Assembly: GCF_020080045.1 (NCBI RefSeq)
Contig: NZ_CP083451.1
Coordinates: 2,232,001-2,296,000, forward strand
Length of the DNA: 64,000 nucleotides
Direction: 5' to 3'
DNA from: Comamonas odontotermitis
GTDB lineage: Bacteria > Pseudomonadota > Gammaproteobacteria > Burkholderiales > Burkholderiaceae_C
Shown: positions 53,823 through 62,724 of the stretch, one piece after another
Numbering within the stretch: position 1 is the first letter of the stretch
Layout: every line of letters starts with the position of its first letter
The notes under the pieces: generated by a model
Told to the model about the DNA's origin: nothing
The model's database searches: none
Seen by the model: the letters and a program-made list of their open reading frames with translations, nothing else
Program-made: the position numbers and the translations under genes

Positions 53823-55373
53823 ATGAGACTCAAAAAAACCTCATATCTTGCGATTCCCACACTCGCTCTTCTTCTGAGTCTGAGCGGAATGAGTGCAGCG
53901 CAGACGGCCCCCCTCATCCCAACGATCAGTTGCAAATCCAACCCCTTGTCTTTCAATACCGGCTATGACCAAGACACGGGCCAACTCCTGGCGAATGGTA
54001 GCCAAGATCTCCAATGGTGGGTTTCAAGCACGCAATCGGATCCGTCCGGAAGTATTGGCCCTGGTAGTACCGCGACTTGGAAGCCCACCAGCGTTCCTTA
54101 TGCGGCCAACATCTCTCCAGCCTGGGTTTCTGCAACTGCACTTGGAAATGAAACCAACTGGGTATCTCCAGACCCCACCGGCGTAACCTATACGCGGCCG
54201 CCTTATAGCTACCCCTACACCCCGGCGGTCACCAACTACTATCGAATGCAGTTCAATCTTTCGCCAGAGGTGCCGCCAAGCGCCTTGAAGCTCAACATGG
54301 ACTACTACAACGATGATGGCATGCTGGGCGTCTTCATCAACAACAGTTTTCAGACATTACCAGCAGCTGGATTCGGAGCGGGCTCTGCCGCGACCGCCCA
54401 GCTTAATGGCCCCTGGGTCACCGGTTTGAACACCGTGATTTTCTCTATGACCGATTTCGGCTGGGCCTCCGGGTTGCTCGCCCACATTCGTTCAGCAGCA
54501 TCGCCCTGTTCAGAATCCCCGCTGGAGATTACAAAATCTGTCAGCAAGCCCATTTTTGTGCCCGGAGAAGTCGCGACATACACCATCACCGTGAGCAACC
54601 TGGGAACTCTGGATGTTACGGGTGCGACCCTGGCAGATCCCAGTCCTTCAGGCTTGCTGAATGGGAGTTGGACTTGCTCCACCTCAGGCGGCGCAACATG
54701 CCCAGCAGCCCTAGGTAGCGCGCCCATTGGTTTCGACCTTGTCGCGGGAGGACAGTTAATATTCACGCTGTCTGGTACGGTTGCAGAATCAGGAAGTCTC
54801 ACCAATACCGCAACCATCGCTCCTGGCATGGGAGGCGTTTGCGCGGCATCCACAGGTTGCTCGGCAACCGCAACGGCCTCGATCAATCCAGTCCCTAATC
54901 TGGCACCAACCTGGACGATTGCACCGACCAGCCTGGCTATTGGCCAGGCCGCGCAGTACCAGGTTACGGTAACCAACAATGGTGGCCTGGGCAGTACAGA
55001 TGGGCAACTGACTATTACACTGCCTGCAGGTATGGATTTTACACCAGCACAAACCGCGCCTGCCAACTGCAGCATCAGTGTTGCCTCCATGGTATGCACG
55101 CTGAGTGCACTGACTGCCTTGGGCGGAACCACCTCCGTCTCATTCAATGCACAAGCAAATGCGGTATTCAGCGCACAAAACATGACCGCTCAGGTTAGCC
55201 AGGTGACGGGTGAATTGGTTCTATCGGACAACGTGGCGAGCACGCCAGTTGCAAGCTTCGCCGCACCTATCAAAACAGCAGAGCCAGTTCCCTCGCTGCA
55301 GGAGTGGGGCTTGGTGGCACTATCATTCATATTGGCAATGCTTGGTGTACACCGAAACCGCCGCCAGAGCTAA
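53823..55373 (+). CDS. IPTL-CTERM secreted protein with DUF11-type repeats
   Basis: 516-aa exported protein. Seen: signal peptide (LAIPTLALLLSLSGMSAAQ), an N-terminal domain of about 200 residues, then two DUF11-like beta-sandwich repeats (LEITKSVSKPIFVPGEVATYTITVSNLG; APTSLAIGQAAQYQVTVTNNGG), and the C-terminal tail VPSLQEWG + hydrophobic helix + HRNRRQS, an IPTL-CTERM sorting signal recognised by exosortase H. DUF11 proteins are surface or matrix adhesins. It sits between ~110-bp direct repeats (53397-53515, 55411-55518). Second IPTL-CTERM protein in the window. Confidence 0.87.
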   Translation: MRLKKTSYLAIPTLALLLSLSGMSAAQTAPLIPTISCKSNPLSFNTGYDQDTGQLLANGSQDLQWWVSSTQSDPSGSIGPGSTATWKPTSVPYAANISPAWVSATALGNETNWVSPDPTGVTYTRPPYSYPYTPAVTNYYRMQFNLSPEVPPSALKLNMDYYNDDGMLGVFINNSFQTLPAAGFGAGSAATAQLNGPWVTGLNTVIFSMTDFGWASGLLAHIRSAASPCSESPLEITKSVSKPIFVPGEVATYTITVSNLGTLDVTGATLADPSPSGLLNGSWTCSTSGGATCPAALGSAPIGFDLVAGGQLIFTLSGTVAESGSLTNTATIAPGMGGVCAASTGCSATATASINPVPNLAPTWTIAPTSLAIGQAAQYQVTVTNNGGLGSTDGQLTITLPAGMDFTPAQTAPANCSISVASMVCTLSALTALGGTTSVSFNAQANAVFSAQNMTAQVSQVTGELVLSDNVASTPVASFAAPIKTAEPVPSLQEWGLVALSFILAMLGVHRNRRQS

Positions 55374-55410
55374 TCCCGAAAGCCACCGCCAGGCTAATGC
55401 CGATAAGTTT

Positions 55411-55518
55411 AGGGTTGACAGCCCGGCAAGCCATTAGAAAGGAGCGCGAAATGCGCTCCTTTTTGCGTTCTTGGCTGCCAGAATGGCATCCACCGAAGGC
55501 TTAACTTTAACTGACTGG
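55411..55518. repeat. Palindromic repeat, right flank of the IPTL-CTERM cassette
   Basis: Matches 53409-53514 (AGGGTTGACAxCCCGGCAAxCCATTA, hairpin, ACCGAAGGCTTAACT) with a 5-base TTTAA insertion and a lost left terminal repeat. Direct orientation. Confidence 0.85.
55438..55464 (+). terminator. Terminator hairpin after the IPTL-CTERM gene
   Basis: Same AAAGGAGCGC / GCGCTCCTTT stem as at 53440-53466, 65 bases beyond the stop. Confidence 0.7.
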
Positions 55519-55591
55519 CATGAGGCCTGTTTCCGGTTTTGCGATTTGCAGAGAACGCGGGGTTTGCTGCACCTCAGATGGTGTGCGCACG

Positions 55592-56368
55592 TCAGGTTCT
55601 GTCGCTGCGTGCCAGGTGGTCTTCCAGCTTGCGCAGCCCCACGGTCAGCAGGAAGGTCATCAGCCAGTACGCCAGCGCCACGGCCAGGTACGGCTCCCAG
55701 TAGCGCCCATAGGCGCCTGCCACCGTGCGGGCCGCGTAGGCCATTTCCGCCAGGCCAATGGCCGAGACCAGCGATGTGTCTTTGAGCAGCGAAATCATGT
55801 TGTTGCCCAGAGGCGGCAGCATGCGCCGGAAAGCCTGTGGAATCACCACATAGCGCATCATCTGCCCGTGCGTCATGCCCAGCGACAGGCCCGCCATCTT
55901 CTGGCCCGCCGAGATCGACTGGATACCGGCGCGGAACACCTCCGAGATGTAAGCCGATGAGTTCAGCGTCAGCGCCACCACGCCCGAGATGAGCGCGCCA
56001 TGGTCCTGCTTCAGGGTGCGCGCCAAATCACCGCTGATCAGCCAGCCGTTCACCGGGTGGATGAACAGCGGCATCACGGCAAAGTGCATCAAAAGAATCT
56101 GCACGAAAAGCGGCGTGCCGCGAAAGAAGCTCACATACACGGTGGACGGCCAGCGCAACAGGTACTTGCACACAGCCTTCCAGGGCTGGTGGCGGGCATC
56201 GGCCAGGCGCGCAAGCGCCAGCATCAGCCCAAACGCGCACCCCATCAGGATGCACGCAATCGTCATGCCGACCGTGACTGCGGCACCTTGCCAGAACAGC
56301 TGCTTGTATTCCACCAGGATATCGGGGCGGAACCAGCCGAACCATTCGACGGGCGTGTTGTTATCCAT
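55592..56368 (-). CDS. Amino-acid ABC transporter permease (HisM/GlnP family)
   Basis: Integral inner-membrane subunit of a polar amino-acid importer, 258 aa. Seen: five hydrophobic segments, SFFRGTPLFVQILLMHFAVMP, and the EAA cytoplasmic loop LSLGMTHGQMMRYVVIPQAFRRMLPPLGN. This gene follows the receptor gene at 56506-57270 on the same strand after 137 bp. The usual ATP-binding gene is not in the window. Confidence 0.9.
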   Translation of the reverse strand: MDNNTPVEWFGWFRPDILVEYKQLFWQGAAVTVGMTIACILMGCAFGLMLALARLADARHQPWKAVCKYLLRWPSTVYVSFFRGTPLFVQILLMHFAVMPLFIHPVNGWLISGDLARTLKQDHGALISGVVALTLNSSAYISEVFRAGIQSISAGQKMAGLSLGMTHGQMMRYVVIPQAFRRMLPPLGNNMISLLKDTSLVSAIGLAEMAYAARTVAGAYGRYWEPYLAVALAYWLMTFLLTVGLRKLEDHLARSDRT

Positions 56369-56505
56369 ACATCATTCTTTCCAGCAAAAAGACGGCCTGG
56401 TGGCCGTCCTGCGTGCGGTAATAGCTATCAATATTGTAGTTTTGCATGGCAGGCCTCAAGGCCACTGGCTTGCGCCCCGTGCAGCCTGCCGATACACATC
56501 CTGTC

Positions 56506-57270
56506 TTATTGCGCCTTGTAGTCCTGGTTGAACCACTTCTTGTAGATCACGTTGTAGCTGCCATCGGCGCGGATGGCGGCCAGACCCGCGTTGATCTTGT
56601 CCTGCAGGGCCTTGTCGCCCTTGCGCACGACGATGCCGAAATGCTCCTTGGGGAAGCTTGCGTCATCGACGGTCTTGAGCGCCGGGTATTGCGACACGCG
56701 GTAGGCAATCACGCCGTTGTCGCCGATGGCGGCATCCACGCCGCCGCTGGCCAGCTCGGAGATGATCAGCGGCGTGCTCTCGAAACGGCGGATGTTGGTG
56801 CTGGTCTTGCCAACCTCGCGGCTCATCACGTCGTCACCTGTCGAGCCGCTGACCACGGACACCTTCTTGTCCTTCAGATCCTTGAGCGACGCGACCTTGC
56901 TGTCCTTGGGCACGGCGATCAACTGGCGTGCATCGAAGTATGGCTCCGAGAAATCAAAGCTCTGCTTGCGCTTTTCGTTGATCGTCACGCCCGAGATCAC
57001 GAAATCCACGTCGCCATTGTTGAGCGACGCAAAGATGCTGGTGAACGGCGTATTGACGATACGCAGCTTCATGCCTTGCTGCTTGGCAATGGCGTTGACG
57101 ATATCGATGTCAAAGCCAACGATCTGCTTGTCCTTGTTCTCAAACGCAAAAGGCGCATAGGTTGCGCTCGAGGCCACGACCAGTTCACGGCTCTGCGCCT
57201 GCACGCCCGATGCAGTCAACGCCGAGACAGCCAATGCGCCCGCTACTAGCGCAAACTTCTTGTTCCACAT
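56506..57270 (-). CDS. Amino-acid ABC transporter substrate-binding protein
   Basis: Periplasmic receptor of the family 3 solute-binding proteins, 254 aa. Seen: signal peptide (ALVAGALAVSALTASGVQAQ), then RELVVASSATYAPFAFENKDKQIVGFDIDI, the conserved amino-acid-binding opening, GVTINEKRKQSFDFSEPYF, and FGIVVRKGDKALQDKINAGL. ATG at 57270; the open frame to 57465 is not supported. Specificity for glutamine, arginine or cystine cannot be separated by eye. Confidence 0.9.
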   Translation of the reverse strand: MWNKKFALVAGALAVSALTASGVQAQSRELVVASSATYAPFAFENKDKQIVGFDIDIVNAIAKQQGMKLRIVNTPFTSIFASLNNGDVDFVISGVTINEKRKQSFDFSEPYFDARQLIAVPKDSKVASLKDLKDKKVSVVSGSTGDDVMSREVGKTSTNIRRFESTPLIISELASGGVDAAIGDNGVIAYRVSQYPALKTVDDASFPKEHFGIVVRKGDKALQDKINAGLAAIRADGSYNVIYKKWFNQDYKAQ

Positions 57271-57476
57271 ATGCAAACCCTTTGCAGCAAAAACCAGTAC
57301 AAACGCTGGATTATACGTAAGCACATGTTCGCAATCGCCGCGCAGGCGCTCGCCAGCGGTACCAATTTTCAATACAGCAACACTTTGCGGACGCCCGCAT
57401 TGGCGGCTTGCGGCATCAACCCGCTCCTGGTTTTCCTCTAATATGGCAAGACCTTTCCCATTCACCCGCCAGACCG

Positions 57477-58457
57477 ATGAACGACTCCATCTCGCCGACC
57501 ACCCTGCCCACCTTCGCCGATGTGCAAGCCGCCTCGGAGCGGCTCAAAGGTGTCGCCCACCGCACGCCAGTGCTGCATTCGACCACGCTCAACAAGCTGA
57601 CGGGCGCTGAGTTCTTCTTCAAATGCGAGAACCTCCAGCGCATGGGCGCGTTCAAGTTCCGTGGTGGCTACAACGCGCTCGCACAGTTCAGCCCTGAGCA
57701 GGCCAGGCGCGGCGCGCTGGCGTTCTCGTCAGGCAACCACGCACAGGCGATTGCCTTGTCGGCCCGCATCCTGGGCATGCCTGCCGTGATCGTGATGCCG
57801 CAGGACGCGCCAGCGGCCAAGCTGGCGGCCACTCGCGGCTACGGGGCCGAGGTCGTCACCTTCGACCGGTTCACCGAAGACCGCGAAGCCATCAGCACCC
57901 GCATTGCGCAGGAGCGCGGCATGACGCTGGTGCCGCCCTACAACCACCGCGACGTGATTGCCGGCCAGGGCACCGCCGCGATGGAGCTGCTGCAGGATGT
58001 GCCCGATCTTGACTACCTCTTCACGCCACTGGGCGGCGGCGGCCTGCTGTCGGGAACGTTGCTGTCGGCCAAGGCCATGGCGCCTGCCTGCAAGGTTTAC
58101 GGCGTGGAGCCCGAAGCCGGCAACGACGCGCAGCAGTCGCTGCGCAAGGGCGAAATCGTGAAGATCGCCACGCCCAAGACGCTGGCTGACGGCGCGCAGA
58201 CGCAGGCGCTGGGCGATCTGACCTTCGCCATCATCCGCCGCGATGTGACCGACATTCTCACCGCCAGCGATGCGCAGCTGGTTGAGAGCATGCGTTTCTA
58301 TGCGGAGCGCATGAAGATCGTGGTCGAACCCACCGGCGCACTCTCGCTCGCAGGCGCCCGCCATGGCGACCTGGACCTGAAGGGCAAGCGCGTAGGCGTT
58401 CTTATCAGCGGCGGCAACGTTGACCTGGCCAGCTACGGGCAGTTGCTCGCCAGTTGA
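57477..58457 (+). CDS. Threonine/serine dehydratase-type PLP enzyme
   Basis: Fold-type II PLP enzyme of 326 aa, in the group of serine racemase, threo-3-hydroxyaspartate ammonia-lyase and catabolic threonine dehydratase. Seen: Schiff-base lysine K60 in AFKFRGG, SSGNHAQAIAL, and a phosphate-cradle GGGGLLSG. There is no C-terminal ACT domain, so not the allosteric biosynthetic IlvA. ATG at 57477. Convergent with the racemase-like gene and adjacent to the amino-acid transporter, suggesting amino-acid catabolism. Confidence 0.87.
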   Translation: MNDSISPTTLPTFADVQAASERLKGVAHRTPVLHSTTLNKLTGAEFFFKCENLQRMGAFKFRGGYNALAQFSPEQARRGALAFSSGNHAQAIALSARILGMPAVIVMPQDAPAAKLAATRGYGAEVVTFDRFTEDREAISTRIAQERGMTLVPPYNHRDVIAGQGTAAMELLQDVPDLDYLFTPLGGGGLLSGTLLSAKAMAPACKVYGVEPEAGNDAQQSLRKGEIVKIATPKTLADGAQTQALGDLTFAIIRRDVTDILTASDAQLVESMRFYAERMKIVVEPTGALSLAGARHGDLDLKGKRVGVLISGGNVDLASYGQLLAS

Positions 58458-58473
58458 AGGGCGCCACACTCGC

Positions 58474-59154
58474 TCAGCCCTGCGCCATGGCCGATGCGGG
58501 CGCAGGCGCCATCAGGCGCAGAAGCCGCCGCACTGCGGCCGAGATGGGCGCAATGACCGGAACCTGAAATCGCGGCGCCAGCTGTAGCGCAGCCTGCCCC
58601 AGCGGCCCGCCGCCAATGATCACGGCCTCGGCCTGGTCCTGCTCGATGCACTGGCGCACCGCCTGCGCCAGTGCAGCATCCAGCGCCTGGGGGTCCGCCG
58701 TCAGGGCGCGCGGGTCGCCCGAGGTCAGGCGAATGCCTGTGAACAGCTCCGCAAGCCCCAGCTCGCGGGCCTTGCCATTGATCGCGTCGGCCAGATCGGG
58801 CGTCACGGTGGCAATGCCGAACCGCCGACCGCCCTCTGCTGCCTCCAGCATCGACGACTCGCAGATGCCGACCACGGGCAGATCGGTCGTACGCCTGACC
58901 AGGTGCACGCCCGGGTCGCCAAATGCACTGATGATGACGCCCGACCAGCCCTCGGCCTGCGCCGAGCGCCATGTGGCCTCCACCTCCAGCGCCGCTGCAT
59001 CCAACTCCTGCTGGTTCACGATCATCAAAGGCGCACGTTGCGCAGTCAGGCCGCTGACGGCTACACCGGCGGGTGCTTCGTCTGCCGCGATATTGACCAT
59101 CATTGACGTGGTGGCCCTGGATGAGTTCGGGTTGATGACCAGAATGTTCCGCAT
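58474..59154 (-). CDS. Asp/Glu/hydantoin racemase-family protein without usual Cys
   Basis: 226-aa protein with the two-domain racemase layout. Seen: MRNILVINPNSS at the start, SAFGDPGVHLVRR at residues 76-88, VGICESS at 96-101 and VIIGGGPLGQ near 179-187. In hydantoin/allantoin racemases the residues before FGDPG and in the LGC motif are the catalytic cysteines. Here they are Ala77 and Gly. Cys98 and Cys169 remain but sit elsewhere. Thus either a variant subgroup with other chemistry or a binding protein. Ends 16 bp past the convergent dehydratase; probably in operon with the MFS gene 31 bp upstream. Confidence 0.8.
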   Translation of the reverse strand: MRNILVINPNSSRATTSMMVNIAADEAPAGVAVSGLTAQRAPLMIVNQQELDAAALEVEATWRSAQAEGWSGVIISAFGDPGVHLVRRTTDLPVVGICESSMLEAAEGGRRFGIATVTPDLADAINGKARELGLAELFTGIRLTSGDPRALTADPQALDAALAQAVRQCIEQDQAEAVIIGGGPLGQAALQLAPRFQVPVIAPISAAVRRLLRLMAPAPASAMAQG

Positions 59155-59185
59155 TCAAATTCTTCCTGAAATCGTGATGCTCCGC

Positions 59186-60646
59186 TCAGCGCGTGCGTGC
59201 CTGGATCGGTGCTGCTGCCCCGGCTGGCTGTCCTTCGCTGCCGCCATCGATGGGCGTGGCGTCCGGCGAGGTTCCGTAGGTCTCGGGCACGCTCTGGATG
59301 CTGATGACGAAGATCGCATACATCGCAGCCACCATCGAGAACACGCCTGCAAGGCCCACTGAATCGAGCAGCTTGCCTGCCACCAGCGGCATGAAGGCGC
59401 CACCGGCCGTGCCGGTGGCCAGAATGAAGGCGGTGCCGAAGGCACGCACCCGGGTGGGATAGAGTTCGGGGGCAAAGATCCAGATGGTGGTGTTGAGCAG
59501 CAGCACAAAGAATTGAAACACCGCACCTGCCGCCAGCAGCACGACGATGTTCTTGGCCAGAAAGCCGATGGACAGCGCGGCAATGCAGGCACAGACGGCG
59601 CCGATGGTCAGGACGCGCTTGCGCGGGAAGTGAAAGCCCAGAGCCGATGCGGCAATGGCGCCCAGCAGGCTGCCGCACTGCATCACCATGGTGAACATGA
59701 GGCTCTTGGAGATGGAGTAGCCCAGCGTCACCAGAATCGTCGGCATCAGGGTCAGCACGGAGATCTGCGCGCCATAGGTCATCCATATCGTGATGCACAA
59801 CGGGATGGTGCGGCGCGCCAGGGCACCTCGGAAGATTTCGGTGACACGGACCTTGATCTTCGATTCCGGCGGAGCTACACCGTCATCGGTGATGAATTCG
59901 CGTTGCGGAATGTCCTTGCCCGAGAGGCGGCCTGCTGCCAGCTTGGAGAGCACGGCATTGGTCTCCTTTACCTTGCCTTGCGAGAGCAGAAAGCGTGGCG
60001 TCTCGGGAATGTAGCGGCGGTAGAACGCGCCCAGGATGGCCGGCACCATCAGGCATACAAACAACCAGCGCCAGTTGTTGTCGCCCGGAAACAGCCAGAA
60101 CACCAGAAGGCCGAAGCCCGGCGCCAGAAAGTTGCCCAGGCCGCCAGCTGCAACGTTGACCGTACCGATGGCCACGCCGCGTGCCTTGGTCGAGCAGAAC
60201 TCGGCCAGCATCGTCACGGCAATGGCGATTTCGCCTCCCAGGCCAAAACCCACCACCGCACGGCCAATCGCCATCACAGTCAGGTTCGGTGCCATGGCGC
60301 AGATGCCTGCCCCCAATGTGAAAAGCAACAGGTCGATGCTGAGCATGACCCGGCGCCCATACCGGTCTGCCACGTAGCCGGATACGACACGGCCGATGGC
60401 CGCTGCCGCAAAGGTGACGGTATTGAGCATGCCGATGTGCGCAGCGTCCAGGCCCCACTGCTCGCGCAGCATGGGGCCGACGATGCCGACCGCGTTCTGC
60501 TCAAACGCATCGAACAGACAGCCGATCAGAATCAGAAAGATGATGGTGTGGTGCGACCGCGTGACCCCGATCTGGTCCAGCGCCTGGTCGAGTTGGGCCA
60601 CCTTGGGAGAGTTGGGAAGCGATGAGAGTTGAGGTCCGCCTGCCAT
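59186..60646 (-). CDS. MFS transporter (sugar/aromatic acid porter-like)
   Basis: Twelve-helix major facilitator of 486 aa. Seen: GRVVSGYVADRYGRRVMLSI, the MFS signature A motif after helix 2, a long central cytoplasmic loop with PETPRFLLSQGKVKETNAVLSKLAAG typical of sugar-porter/AAHS members, and PELYPTRVRAFGTAF in the second half. Ends 31 bp before the racemase-like gene. Substrate may be a sugar acid or small organic acid, probably related to the RpiR regulator upstream. Confidence 0.88.
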   Translation of the reverse strand: MAGGPQLSSLPNSPKVAQLDQALDQIGVTRSHHTIIFLILIGCLFDAFEQNAVGIVGPMLREQWGLDAAHIGMLNTVTFAAAAIGRVVSGYVADRYGRRVMLSIDLLLFTLGAGICAMAPNLTVMAIGRAVVGFGLGGEIAIAVTMLAEFCSTKARGVAIGTVNVAAGGLGNFLAPGFGLLVFWLFPGDNNWRWLFVCLMVPAILGAFYRRYIPETPRFLLSQGKVKETNAVLSKLAAGRLSGKDIPQREFITDDGVAPPESKIKVRVTEIFRGALARRTIPLCITIWMTYGAQISVLTLMPTILVTLGYSISKSLMFTMVMQCGSLLGAIAASALGFHFPRKRVLTIGAVCACIAALSIGFLAKNIVVLLAAGAVFQFFVLLLNTTIWIFAPELYPTRVRAFGTAFILATGTAGGAFMPLVAGKLLDSVGLAGVFSMVAAMYAIFVISIQSVPETYGTSPDATPIDGGSEGQPAGAAAPIQARTR

Positions 60647-60811
60647 ATGAGACTCCAGTTGCGTGCTACGGTATGGAAAAATTATTTCTAAAATGCATAA
60701 ATATGAAAATCAATTTTCAATCACGAAAGAAGAATCCGTTCCAAGGACAAACCCTTGATGGAGCGTTTGGCAAACGTTTTTTGAAATCCCGCTGTCAGAT
60801 GAGCAGCGTCG

Positions 60812-61672
60812 TCACAACTCGTCCAGGTCTTCGTGCAGGAGCTCGATGGCCGCGAGGCGCTTGCGGCCGGCCGCGCCCGCGCTCTCGACAACCATGGTGG
60901 AGATCAGGTCGCACAGCGCCATGACCGCTACATGGTTGTCCAGCGGCCCCGGGCCCATGCACTGGCACTGGATCGACCAGGTCGCCTCGCGGCGGTCGGG
61001 CGACATGGCATCGCTGATGAAAAGGATTTTGCAGCCCATCTTGCTGGCCGCCTCCAAAAGGCCCGACATCTGCCGCGTCTGGCGCCGCATACCGAACACC
61101 ACCAGGCAATCCTGTGGCGCGAGCCCAGCCAGATGCTCGCCCAGTGACTCCCCCGCATCGGGAACCGCCACCACGCAAGGAATCACCTGCAGCAACTGCC
61201 AGCGCAGGTAGCGCGCAAAGCCATGGCTGCCCCGCGTGCCAAAAATCAGGAGCCGCGGCGCCTTGACGAGCGCGGTGACGATATCCTGCATCTGCATGTC
61301 GTTCAGCTGCGCAAAGGTGCGCGCCAGGTTCGACTGCGATTGTTCGAGGTTGGTGGCAATCCGGCTGGCAAGCGGTGTCTGGCCCGCCGCACTCTTAGCG
61401 GCCTGAAACAAGGGCGAGCCCGACTCCTTTTCGCGCCGCACATCGCGCTTTGCCTCTTCGTAGCTCGCGTAGCCCAGGCGCCGGATGAATCGGCTCACGG
61501 TTGCGTTGGACACGCCAGCAAGCGTCGCCAGCTCGCTGGCAGCATAGCTAGCGAGCTCGCCCGGAAACTCCAGCATGAAATCGGCCAGCCTGCGCTCTGC
61601 AGTGGAAAGCGCGTCAAGCTGGCTGCGAACGCGGCGAACAAAGGAATTGGCGTGAGGTTTGGAATGGTGCAT
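60812..61672 (-). CDS. MurR/RpiR-family transcriptional regulator
   Basis: 286-aa regulator. Seen: an N-terminal HTH_6 domain (SNATVSRFIRRLGYASYEEAKR) and a C-terminal SIS sugar-isomerase-type sensing domain beginning near LLIFGTRGSHGFARYLRWQ with SLGEHLAGLAPQDCLVVFGMRRQTRQM. RpiR regulators usually sense phosphosugars. On the same strand as the MFS and racemase-like genes, upstream by 165 bp, so probably controls them. ATG at 61672. Confidence 0.9.
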   Translation of the reverse strand: MHHSKPHANSFVRRVRSQLDALSTAERRLADFMLEFPGELASYAASELATLAGVSNATVSRFIRRLGYASYEEAKRDVRREKESGSPLFQAAKSAAGQTPLASRIATNLEQSQSNLARTFAQLNDMQMQDIVTALVKAPRLLIFGTRGSHGFARYLRWQLLQVIPCVVAVPDAGESLGEHLAGLAPQDCLVVFGMRRQTRQMSGLLEAASKMGCKILFISDAMSPDRREATWSIQCQCMGPGPLDNHVAVMALCDLISTMVVESAGAAGRKRLAAIELLHEDLDEL

Positions 61673-61881
61673 TGACCGGATTTGTCTGATGTCTGCTGAG
61701 GGAGAACACCCTATCCTAAAGTAGATGCCTCTGCCCCGCGATTCTCAGCCCATGATGGTATTGCGATCATTGCCATTGCATTGGAGTGCGCAAGCAGGTC
61801 ATTTCCACCCCGCAGGCAGGGCAGGCATCGGTTTCTGGCAAACTTGGTGCCCAGTTTTCACCCTGAAAAACAAAAACATCC

Positions 61882-62526
61882 ATGACTACCAACATCGCCA
61901 AAGTCACCATCATCGACCACCCCCTGGTTCAGCACAAACTGACCTTGATGCGCCGCAAGGAAGCCAGCACCAACAGCTTTCGCCGCATGCTGGGCGAGTT
62001 GTCGACGCTGATGGCCTATGAGATCACGCGCGACTTTCCGCTGCAGGATCTGGAAATCGAGACGCCCATGGAGAAGATGGTCGGCAAAGTGATCGACGGC
62101 AAGAAGTTGGCCCTGGTGTCCATCCTGCGCGCAGGCAACGGTTTTCTGGACGGCATGCTGAACGTGGTGCCGGGCGCGCGCATCGGCCACATCGGCCTGT
62201 ACCGCGACCCGCAGACGCTGCAACCGGTCGAGTACTACTTCAAGATGCCCGACAACATGGGCGAGCGCGATGTGATCGTGGTGGACCCGATGCTGGCAAC
62301 GGGTAATTCGGCCGCTGCAGCCGTGCAGCAACTCAAGGACAAGTGCCAGCCCAAGTCCATCAAGTTCATGTGCCTGCTGGCCGCCCCCGAAGGCATTGCC
62401 ACCCTGCAGAAGGCGCACCCCGATGTGCCCATCTTCACGGCCGCCGTGGACCGCGAGCTCAACGACCACGGCTACATCCTTCCTGGCCTGGGCGACGCTG
62501 GCGACCGCATTTTCGGCACCAAGTAA
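61882..62526 (+). CDS. upp: Uracil phosphoribosyltransferase
   Basis: Pyrimidine salvage enzyme forming UMP from uracil and PRPP, 214 aa. Seen: the PRPP-binding loop [30 protein letters not shown], and the uracil-binding end [18 protein letters not shown]. Transcribed away from the RpiR gene. Monocistronic with a terminator. Confidence 0.97.
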   Translation: MTTNIAKVTIIDHPLVQHKLTLMRRKEASTNSFRRMLGELSTLMAYEITRDFPLQDLEIETPMEKMVGKVIDGKKLALVSILRAGNGFLDGMLNVVPGARIGHIGLYRDPQTLQPVEYYFKMPDNMGERDVIVVDPMLATGNSAAAAVQQLKDKCQPKSIKFMCLLAAPEGIATLQKAHPDVPIFTAAVDRELNDHGYILPGLGDAGDRIFGTK

Positions 62527-62547
62527 CGAAAAGCTGCCTCGGCAGGC

Positions 62548-62580
62548 CGCGTCCGCGCTGGAAGCCCGGGCGCTTTTTTT
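62548..62580 (+). terminator. Rho-independent terminator after upp
   Basis: GCGTCC / GGGCGC stem (one G-T pair) with a purine-rich loop, then T7. Confidence 0.65.
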
Positions 62581-62724
62581 GCATCCACCCGGCCCAAAAC
62601 CGGCTTGCACGCCTTCGAATGCTACTCGGTTGCTATTTTGCGGCGATTTATTTGCTATTTAATAGATAGCAAATGGCACATACCAGAAAAGCGCTGCAAT
62701 GCGTTTTTGCCAGTGCACCACTGA

